Below, piece by piece: positions 57,836 through 64,000 of a stretch of 64,000 bases of DNA. The DNA comes from Pseudaeromonas paramecii (GTDB lineage Bacteria; Pseudomonadota; Gammaproteobacteria; Enterobacterales; Aeromonadaceae). The position numbers were made by a program, and so were the translations under genes. The stretch lies in assembly GCF_039540575.1 (NCBI RefSeq), contig NZ_BAABFC010000017.1, positions 1 through 64,000 on the forward strand, read 5' to 3'. How positions within the stretch are numbered: position 1 is the stretch's first letter; each line of letters starts with the position of its first letter. Under the pieces are notes generated by a model, which ran no database searches, was not told where the DNA came from, and saw only the letters and a list, made by a program, of their open reading frames with translations.

Positions 57836-58849
57836 TTAGCGGCGGCTGCTGGCCCGGGCCTGCAGCGCCATATCCAGCAGCATGATCTGGCTGCGGTGGC
57901 CTGGATTGGCCAGTTGCAGGAAGACTTCATGGGCGGCCCGCTGTCCCAGGGCGAAGAGATCTATGTCCAGCACTGAAAGAGGAGGATCGGTCAATTGGGC
58001 GTAGGGATAGTTGTCGAAAGAAACCAGACCCAGCTCCGGCCCTATGGCGATCCCCTGGCTACGGGCCGCGGCCAACAGGCCGGCGGCCAAGGGATTGCCC
58101 GCCACCAGCAGGGCATCGGGTCTCTGGGGTTGCTGGACTATCTGCTGCCAGAGCGCTGCGCCTTCGGCCACCTCGCCGGCCTGGGCAAAGAGAGCGGGGG
58201 TCTGGGGGGCCAGCCCGGCCTCAGCAAGTGCCTGAGTGAAACCCTGCTCCCGCTGCAGGCTGATGCCATCCGCCGGGTGATTGCCGATAAACTGCAGCCG
58301 GCGATAGCCCTGCGCCAGCAGATGACGGGTGGCCAGCAGGCCGGCATGCCGGTTGTCCATGTCCACCCAGCTATGGCCTTCGCCGGGTGCCCCTCGGCCT
58401 ATCACCACGAAGGGCAGCTTAAGCTGGGTAAATTGGCGAATGAAGAAGGGGGCCTGTTCGTCGGCATGCAGTATCACGGCATCCACCTTGCGCTCGGCCA
58501 CCAGTTGACTCACCGCCTTGCGGTCCTGGGCCAGCCACTGGGTGTTGAGCAGGGTGACGCTGTGCTGCTGCTGGGTACAGGATTGCTCTATGCCGCTTAA
58601 GATCTCGAACCGGTAGGGGTTGTGAAACGCATGGTGGCGCCCCAGTCCCATCAGCACGCCTATGCTGTCGCTGCGATTGCGCGCCAGGCCGCGGGCATGC
58701 CGGCTGGGATGGTAGTCCAGCTGGCGCATGGCCTCACGCACCCGGGCACGGGTCTGCTCGGAGATCCGCGGGCTGTCGTTCATCACCTTGGAAACGGTGG
58801 AGATGGCCACGCCGGCCAGTTGGGCAACATCGTGAATGGTGGCGGCCAT
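57836..58849 (-). CDS. LacI-family transcriptional regulator, 337 aa
   Basis: The N-terminal helix-turn-helix and hinge read ATIHDVAQLAGVAISTVSKVMN, RISEQTRARVREAMRQLDYHPSRHARGLA. The sugar-binding-protein-like core includes DSIGVLMGLGRHHAFHNPYRFEILSGIEQ, DAVILHADEQAPFF, SWVDMDNRHAGLLATRHLLAQGYRRLQFIG, DALLVAGNPLAAGLLAAA and LGLVSFDNYPYAQLTDPPLSVLDID. These match the AscG/GalR-MalI group of repressors; the effector is not evident. It is transcribed towards the amylase gene, so it most likely represses that gene via the dyads at 57619-57719; a role in the pentose operon at 59-64 kb is a less direct alternative. Confidence 0.93.
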   Translation of the reverse strand: MAATIHDVAQLAGVAISTVSKVMNDSPRISEQTRARVREAMRQLDYHPSRHARGLARNRSDSIGVLMGLGRHHAFHNPYRFEILSGIEQSCTQQQHSVTLLNTQWLAQDRKAVSQLVAERKVDAVILHADEQAPFFIRQFTQLKLPFVVIGRGAPGEGHSWVDMDNRHAGLLATRHLLAQGYRRLQFIGNHPADGISLQREQGFTQALAEAGLAPQTPALFAQAGEVAEGAALWQQIVQQPQRPDALLVAGNPLAAGLLAAARSQGIAIGPELGLVSFDNYPYAQLTDPPLSVLDIDLFALGQRAAHEVFLQLANPGHRSQIMLLDMALQARASSRR

Positions 58850-58978
58850 CTACTTGCGATCTCTTCCTGGGCTGTCAAAACAGCCCACAGACTACAGCAA
58901 GCCCCGGACACTGGGTAGTCCGAGGTACCTAGGTGCCGCCAGCGCTGTGCGCGAGCACAAAAGGTTCCGGTGCTGAAC

Positions 58979-59007
58979 CCAAAAAAGACCCGCCGGCGGG
59001 CGGGTCA
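58979..59007 (-). terminator. Intrinsic terminator of the pentose operon
   Basis: Reverse strand GACCCGCC-CGCC-GGCGGGTC followed by TTTTTTGGG, 20 nt after the tkt stop codon. Confidence 0.93.
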
Positions 59008-59028
59008 GGCGTTAACGGCTCGGCTGGT

Positions 59029-61029
59029 TCAGGCTCCGGCCAGCAGGGCGCGGGCGCGCTCCAGCACCTTATCCAGGGTGAAGCCGAACAGGCCGAGCAG
59101 CTCGCCGGCGGGGGCGGACTCGCCGAAGCCGTGCATGCCGATCACCGCCCCATCCAGCCCGGTGTAGCGATCCCAGTAATCCGCCTGGCTGGCCTCGATG
59201 GCCAGCCGGGCCCGTACCGCCTTGGGCAGCACCTGCTCGCGGTAGTCTGCCGGCTGGGCATCAAAGCGGCGGGTACAGGGCAGAGAGACCACCTGTACCC
59301 GGCGCCCCTCCTCAGCCAGCACCTTGGCCGCCGCCATGGCCAGGCCCACTTCCGAGCCCGTGGCCAGCAGCAACAGCTCCGGCGTCCCCTCACAGCCTTG
59401 CAGCACATAGCCGCCCTTGGCCACGTCCGCCAGCTGACTGGCGTCTCTGGCCTGCTGGGGCAGGGCCTGGCGGGAGAAGATCAGCGCCGAGGGGCCGTCG
59501 GTCCGCTCTATAGCTGCCTGCCAGGCCACCGCACTCTCCACCTGATCGCAGGGCCGCCAGGTATCCAGGTTGGGGGTGACCCGCAGGGCCGCCAGCTGCT
59601 CCACCGGCTGGTGGGTCGGGCCGTCTTCCCCCAGCCCGATAGAGTCATGGGTGTAGACGAAGATCACCCGCTGCTGCATCAGGGCCGCCATGCGCACCGC
59701 ATTGCGGGCATATTCCATGAACATCAGGAAGGTGCCGCCGTAGGGGATGAAGCCACCGTGCAGTGCCAGACCGTTCATGATGGCGGACATGCCGAACTCC
59801 CGCACGCCGTAGTGCAGGTAGTTGCCGGTCGGGGTATCGGCGCTGAAGTCCTGGGCCTGGGCGTGACAGGTGAGGTTGGAGGGGGCCAGATCCGCCGAGC
59901 CGCCCAGCAGCTCCGGCAGCAGGGGGGCGAACTGGTTCAGGCAGTTGAGGCTGGCCTGGCGGCTGGCCAGATCCTTGGGATTGGCCTGCAGGGTCTGCAG
60001 GTAATCGGCCACGGTGGCGGACCAGTTTTCCGGCAAGGTGCCGGCCTGGCGGCGCAGCAGCTCGGCGGCCAGCTCGGGGTAGGCGCCCTGATAGGCGGCA
60101 AACTGAGCCTGCCACTGGGCCTGGGCCGCCTGGCCTTTGGCCTTGGCATCCCAGGCTTGGTAGCACGCCTCCGGGATCACGAAGGGGGCATGGGGCCAGC
60201 CGAGCCGCTCACGCACCAGGGCAATCTCGTCCTGGCCCAGGGGCGCGCCGTGGCAGTCGTGGCTGCCGGCCTTGTTGGGGGAGCCGAAGCCGATGGTGGT
60301 GCGGCAGCAGATGAGGCTGGGGTGTTCCGCATCCGCCTGGGCCTCGGCAATGGCGGCCGCCAGGGCGTCCGGATCATGGCCGTCGATGGCCGGGATCACC
60401 TGCCAGCCGTAGGCGGCGAAGCGGGCGGCCACGTCTTCGTTGAACCAGCCGTCCACCTGGCCGTCGATGGAGATGCCGTTGTCATCCCAGAAGGCGATGA
60501 GCTTGCCTAGCCGCCAGGTGCCCGCCAGGGCACAGACCTCGTGGGAGATGCCCTCCATCAGGCAGCCGTCCCCCATGAACACATAGGTGTGGTGGTCGAT
60601 GATGTCGTGATTGGGGCGGTTGAACTGGGCCGCCAGCATCTTCTCTGCCAGGGCCATGCCCACGGCATTGGCGATGCCCTGTCCCAAGGGGCCCGTGGTG
60701 GTCTCCACCCCGGGGGTCAGGCCGAACTCCGGGTGGCCGGCGGTCTTGGAGTGCAGCTGGCGGAAGCGCTTGAGCTCCTCCAGCGGCAGGTCATAGCCCG
60801 TCAGGTGCAGCAGGGCGTAGAGCAGCATGGAGCCGTGGCCGTTGGAGAGCACGAAGCGGTCCCGATTCAGCCAGGTGGGATCGGCGGGGTTGTGGCGCAG
60901 AAACTGCCGCCACAGCACCTGGGCCATGTCCGCCATGCCCATGGGCGCGCCGGGATGGCCGGAGTTGGCGGCCTGCACGGCGTCCATGGCCAAAAAGCGC
61001 AGGGCGTGGGCCAGTTGTGTCTGGTTCAT
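59029..61029 (-). CDS. tkt: Transketolase, 666 aa
   Basis: Transfers two-carbon ketol units in the pentose phosphate pathway. MNQTQLAHALRFLAMDAVQAANSGHPGAPMGMADMAQVLW is the typical start; the ThDP-binding motif reads FMGDGCLMEGISHEVCALAGTWRLGKLIAFWDDNGISIDG; then EFGMSAIMNGLALHGGFIPYGGTFLMF and HDSIGLGEDGPTHQPVEQLAALR, which hold the catalytic Glu and His. C-terminal LATGSEVGLAM and VVSLPCTRRFDAQ are present. Length equals E. coli TktA (663 aa). ATGA overlap with tal, in an operon with araA and araD. Confidence 0.97.
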   Translation of the reverse strand: MNQTQLAHALRFLAMDAVQAANSGHPGAPMGMADMAQVLWRQFLRHNPADPTWLNRDRFVLSNGHGSMLLYALLHLTGYDLPLEELKRFRQLHSKTAGHPEFGLTPGVETTTGPLGQGIANAVGMALAEKMLAAQFNRPNHDIIDHHTYVFMGDGCLMEGISHEVCALAGTWRLGKLIAFWDDNGISIDGQVDGWFNEDVAARFAAYGWQVIPAIDGHDPDALAAAIAEAQADAEHPSLICCRTTIGFGSPNKAGSHDCHGAPLGQDEIALVRERLGWPHAPFVIPEACYQAWDAKAKGQAAQAQWQAQFAAYQGAYPELAAELLRRQAGTLPENWSATVADYLQTLQANPKDLASRQASLNCLNQFAPLLPELLGGSADLAPSNLTCHAQAQDFSADTPTGNYLHYGVREFGMSAIMNGLALHGGFIPYGGTFLMFMEYARNAVRMAALMQQRVIFVYTHDSIGLGEDGPTHQPVEQLAALRVTPNLDTWRPCDQVESAVAWQAAIERTDGPSALIFSRQALPQQARDASQLADVAKGGYVLQGCEGTPELLLLATGSEVGLAMAAAKVLAEEGRRVQVVSLPCTRRFDAQPADYREQVLPKAVRARLAIEASQADYWDRYTGLDGAVIGMHGFGESAPAGELLGLFGFTLDKVLERARALLAGA

Positions 61030-61991
61030 GCGGTCACCTCCTGTCCCAGGCGGGCCAGCAGCAGGGCTTCGAACTTCTCCTGATCCTGGGCGAACAGCCG
61101 GATCCCCTCGGCCAGTTTCTCGGTGGCCATGGCGTCCTGGTTGTGCTGCCAGCGGAAGTCCGCCTCGTCCAGCGGCGCCGGGCGGGGGCGCAGGGGCAGA
61201 TCCGGGCTCAGTCTGGCCTCCAGGGTGCCGGTCTGGGCGGCCAGCAGCTCCAGCAGGGCCGGGCTGATGGTCAGTCGGTCGCAGCCCGCCAGGGCCAGCA
61301 CCTGTTCGGTACTGCGGAAGCTGGCGCCCATCACCACTGTGTCGTAGCCATGCGCCTTGTAGTAGCGGTAGATGGTGCGCACCGAGTCCACGCCGGGGTC
61401 TTCGTCGATGGGGTAGCTTTGGCCCGTCTTGGCCTTGTACCAGTCGAGGATGCGACCGACGAAGGGGGAGATGAGAAACACCCCGGCCTCGGCGCAGGCC
61501 CGGGCCTGGGCGAAGCTGAACAGCAGGGTGAGGTTGCAGTTGATGCCCTCTTGCTCCAGCTGGCGGGCGGCCTGGATACCCTCCCAGGTGGCGGCGATCT
61601 TGATGAGCACCCGGTTACGGGGCACCCCGGCCTGCTGGTACAGCTCGATGAGCTTGCGGGCCTTCGCCAGGGTGGCCTCCCGGTCGAAGGAGAGGCGGGC
61701 GTCCACCTCGGTGGAGATGCGGCCGGGGATCACCCGGCTGATTTCGCAGCCGATGGCCACGATCAGCCGATCGGCGGCGTCGGCGGCCTGTTGCTGCGGG
61801 CTGCCGGCCGCGTCCACCTGGGCCAGGGCGCGCTCCAGCAGGGGGGCGTAGTCCGGCAGGCTGACGGCCTTGAGGATCAGGGAGGGGTTGGTGGTGGCGT
61901 CCTGGGGCTGGAAGCGACGGATGGCGGGCAGCTCGCCCGTGTCCGCCACGACCGTGGTCAGTGCGCTCAGTTGTTCCAGTAAGCTGCTCAC
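61026..61991 (-). CDS. tal: Transaldolase, 321 aa
   Basis: Moves a dihydroxyacetone unit between sugar phosphates. The GTG start (GTGAGCAGCTTACTG) has AAGGAG upstream. Motif TTVVADTGELPAIRRFQPQDATTNPSL is the N-terminal signature with the catalytic Asp; the Schiff-base lysine is in PRNRVLIKIAATWEGIQAARQLEQEGINCNLTLLFSFAQARACAEAG; then FLISPFVGRILDWYKAKTG and GYDTVVMGASFRSTEQVLALAGCDRLTISPALL. Length as in E. coli TalB (317 aa). Operon gene between araA and tkt. Confidence 0.97.
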   Translation of the reverse strand: MSSLLEQLSALTTVVADTGELPAIRRFQPQDATTNPSLILKAVSLPDYAPLLERALAQVDAAGSPQQQAADAADRLIVAIGCEISRVIPGRISTEVDARLSFDREATLAKARKLIELYQQAGVPRNRVLIKIAATWEGIQAARQLEQEGINCNLTLLFSFAQARACAEAGVFLISPFVGRILDWYKAKTGQSYPIDEDPGVDSVRTIYRYYKAHGYDTVVMGASFRSTEQVLALAGCDRLTISPALLELLAAQTGTLEARLSPDLPLRPRPAPLDEADFRWQHNQDAMATEKLAEGIRLFAQDQEKFEALLLARLGQEVTA

Positions 61992-62043
61992 GGTGACTCC
62001 TTGTGCAAAAGAGTCCCCGGCCGAAGCCGGGGAGAGGCGGGGA

Positions 62044-63540
62044 TCAATTGAACTTGTAGTAGACGTCGTTCAGGCGGATTTGCTGGCTCAGCTCGGGGAT
62101 GCGGGTGCCGGCATGGATGTGCAGGCATTCTATGCCCATCAGCTCGGCCCAGCTGCGCAGGGTCTCGGCATCCACCGCCTGGGAGAAGACGGCGTGGTGG
62201 GCGGCGCCGGCACGGATCCAGGCCTCGGCTCCCACCTCCAGATCCGGCATCGGCTTCCACAGGGCGCAGGCCACCGGCAGCTTGGGCAGGGACTGGGGCA
62301 GATCCACCACGTCCAGATCGTTGACCACCAGGCGGAAGCGGTTGCCCAGGTCGATCAGGCTGGCGTTGACCGCTGGGCCGGCCGGGGCATTGAACAGCAG
62401 GCGGGCCGGGTAGGCCTTCTTGCCGATGCCCAGGTACTGGGCATCCAGCACCGGCTTGGCGGCGGCGATGCTGGGGCAGACCTCCAGCATGTGGGCCCCC
62501 AGCACCAGCTTGTTGCCCGGCTCCAGGTGGTAGGTGTAGTCCTCCATGAAGGAGGTGCCGCCAGGCAGGCCGGCCCCCATCACCTTGATGGTGCGCAGCA
62601 GGGCGGCGGTCTTCCAGTCCCCTTCGGCGCCGAAGCCGAAGCCCTGGGCCATCAGGCGCTGACTGGCCAGCCCAGGCAGCTGGTGCAGGCCGTAGAGATC
62701 CTCGAAGGTGGTGGTGAAGGCGCCGAAGCCACCGTCCTGCAGGAAGCGTTTCATGCCCAGCTCCTGACGGGCAGCCTCCACCAGAAACTCCCGCTGGGCG
62801 CCGCCCACCTGCACCGCCTCGGTCAGGGTGTAGAGGCTCTCGTACTCGTCCAGCAGGGCATTGACGTCACCCTGAGGCACGGCGTTGATCACCTGCACCA
62901 GATCCCCCACCGGGTGGTAGTTCACCTGATAGCCGAAACGGATCTGGGCTTCCACCTTGTCCCCTTCGGTCACCGCCACGTTGCGCATGTTGTCGCCAAA
63001 GCGGGCCACCTTCATCTGGCGGCTGTCGGCGATGGCGGCGGCGATGCGCATCCAGCGGCCAATCTTGGCGTGGGCGGCACTGTCCTGCCAGTGGCCCACC
63101 ACCACGCTGCGGGGAACCCCCAGGCGGGATGCCATGAAGCCGAACTCCCGGCCGCCGTGGGCGGTCTGGTTCAGGTTCATGAAGTCCATGTCGATCTCGC
63201 CCCAGGGCAGGTCGCGGTTGTACTGGGTGTGGAACTGCAGCAGTGGCTTGTTGAGCTGGCTCAGGGCCGGGATCCACATCTTGGCCGGGGAGAAGGTGTG
63301 CATCCACACCATGACGCCGGCGCAGTTAAGGTCGTGGTTGGCGTCCCGGGCCAGGGCGCTGATCTCGTCATGGGTGGTGCCGGTGGGCTTGAGCACCACC
63401 TTCAGCGGCAGGCCGGCCTCCTGGTTCAGGGACTGGGTGATGTGGTGGGCGTGATCCGCCACCTGCCGCAGGGTCTCGGCACCGTACAGGTGCTGGCTGC
63501 CTACCAGGAACCACACTTCCAGGGCTTTCATCAATTCCAT
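62044..63540 (-). CDS. araA: L-arabinose isomerase AraA, 498 aa
   Basis: Converts L-arabinose to L-ribulose (Mn-dependent). EVWFLVGSQHLYGAETLRQVADHA is the family opening; DLNCAGVMVWMHTFSPAKMWIPALSQLNKPLLQFHTQYN, then DMDFMNLNQTAHGGREFGFMASRLGVPRSVVVGHW and RMIAAAIADSRQMKVARFGDNMRNVAVTEGD-like text (slightly abbreviated here) are diagnostic. The metal-site region with GDWKTAALLRTIKVMGAGLPGGTSFMEDYTYH lies near residue 310-340. Length equals E. coli AraA (500 aa). GAGGACAAGACG precedes the ATG. Confidence 0.97.
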   Translation of the reverse strand: MELMKALEVWFLVGSQHLYGAETLRQVADHAHHITQSLNQEAGLPLKVVLKPTGTTHDEISALARDANHDLNCAGVMVWMHTFSPAKMWIPALSQLNKPLLQFHTQYNRDLPWGEIDMDFMNLNQTAHGGREFGFMASRLGVPRSVVVGHWQDSAAHAKIGRWMRIAAAIADSRQMKVARFGDNMRNVAVTEGDKVEAQIRFGYQVNYHPVGDLVQVINAVPQGDVNALLDEYESLYTLTEAVQVGGAQREFLVEAARQELGMKRFLQDGGFGAFTTTFEDLYGLHQLPGLASQRLMAQGFGFGAEGDWKTAALLRTIKVMGAGLPGGTSFMEDYTYHLEPGNKLVLGAHMLEVCPSIAAAKPVLDAQYLGIGKKAYPARLLFNAPAGPAVNASLIDLGNRFRLVVNDLDVVDLPQSLPKLPVACALWKPMPDLEVGAEAWIRAGAAHHAVFSQAVDAETLRSWAELMGIECLHIHAGTRIPELSQQIRLNDVYYKFN

Positions 63541-63560
63541 CGTCTTGTCCTCGTCATTAA

Positions 63561-64000
63561 TCAGGCCGGCTGGCCGTAGTAGGCATGCTTGCCATGTTTG
63601 CGCTGGTAGTGTTTCTCCAGCAGGTAATCGGGTAAGGGCTGGGCCTGGGGTGCCAGGCTCAGGGTGATCCAGGCCATGCGGGCCACCTCCTCCAGCACCA
63701 CGGCGTTGTGCACCGCCTCGTGGGCATCCTTGCCCCAGCTGAAGGGGCCGTGGTTGGCCACCAGGGTGCCGGGCAGGGTGAGGGGGGGGACATCCCCCAG
63801 GGTTTCGATGATGACGGTGCCGGTATGGCCCTCGTAATCGGCCTCCACCTCGGCGGGGGTCAGCAGTCGGCTGCAGGGCACGGCGCCGTGAAAGTAGTCC
63901 GCCTGGGTGGTGCCCAGCAGCGGGATGGCGCGGCGGGCCTGGGCCCAGGCGGTGGCGTGGGTGGAGTGGGTATGCACTATGCCGCCCAGCTCAGGGAAGC
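63561..64000 (-). CDS. araD: L-ribulose-5-phosphate 4-epimerase AraD, C-terminal part (runs off window)
   Basis: The frame remains open to the right edge, so the start lies outside. FPELGGIVHTHSTHATAWAQA has the metal-binding HTHS histidines; then IPLLGTTQADYFHGAVPCSRLLTPAEVEADYEGHTGTVIIE, the third metal histidine in LVANHGPFSWGKDAHEAVHNAVVLEEVARMAW, and the C-terminal LLEKHYQRKHGKHAYYGQ. These match AraD from about residue 85 to the end. araA starts 20 nt downstream. It epimerises L-ribulose-5-P to xylulose-5-P, which tkt and tal in the same operon consume. Confidence 0.96.
   Translation of the reverse strand, partial: FPELGGIVHTHSTHATAWAQARRAIPLLGTTQADYFHGAVPCSRLLTPAEVEADYEGHTGTVIIETLGDVPPLTLPGTLVANHGPFSWGKDAHEAVHNAVVLEEVARMAWITLSLAPQAQPLPDYLLEKHYQRKHGKHAYYGQPA

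Overview
The window is a stretch of a gammaproteobacterial chromosome. Gene content (copA-cueR, nfeR/yqjI-like regulator, cysDN-transporter-cysC, mtnN-cbiB-btuF, gltBD, dbpA, araDA with tal and tkt) and high-GC codon use outside the first 7 kb fit the Aeromonadales (Aeromonas/Oceanimonas/Zobellella type); this is an inference from gene order and families, not a search result.

Region 1 (1-7032) is the distal part of a sedentary chromosomal integron. Fifteen complete attC sites (plus one cut by the window start) delimit fifteen cassettes in the + direction. In almost every cassette the first bases after the crossover (TTRRRY) are the complement of the left core of that cassette's own attC, which verifies the boundaries. 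Genes begin about 12-26 nt after the crossover and are small: two DUF3144 proteins, a DUF6678-like protein, an immunity-like pseudogene, several 1-3 TM membrane proteins, one lipoprotein and unknowns. The first two cassettes are near-duplicates that read best, and only in broken form, on the opposite strand. The integrase is not in the window. The last attC has lost its crossover core, so the array ends there.

Region 2 (7-24 kb) is ordinary high-GC core/accessory sequence: CueR-controlled copper export, a PadR-type NfeR-like regulator with DUF3861, a quinone reductase, a VC2662-like secreted protein, an MscS channel, a flavodoxin/ferredoxin fusion, a methyltransferase, an overlapping phosphatase/kinase-like pair, an AI-2E family permease, a YqhA protein, a secreted helical-repeat protein and a NERD/zinc-finger protein.

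Region 3 (23.6-28.2 kb) is a low-GC, repeat-rich accessory island: an unknown secreted protein, a DUF4272 gene between two direct copies of a 160-bp element with inverted ends, an SGNH-hydrolase-like gene, about 1.5 kb without convincing genes that holds a strongly structured (pseudoknot-capable) RNA candidate on the - strand, and a 142-bp tandem duplication.

Region 4 (28.2-64 kb) is core metabolism: nfeD-qmcA; sulfate activation (cysD, cysN, SLC13 permease, cysC); ppa; mpl-ubiX; hpt; yadGH-type ABC exporter; TRIC channel; chemoreceptor; mtnN-cbiB-btuF; gltBD with a terminator-like hairpin in its leader; dbpA; a LacI-regulated GH13 lipoprotein amylase; and an arabinose/pentose-phosphate operon (araD-araA-tal-tkt) running off the right edge. 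Two small proteins below 35 residues (34780-34872 and 40712-40795) are proposed.
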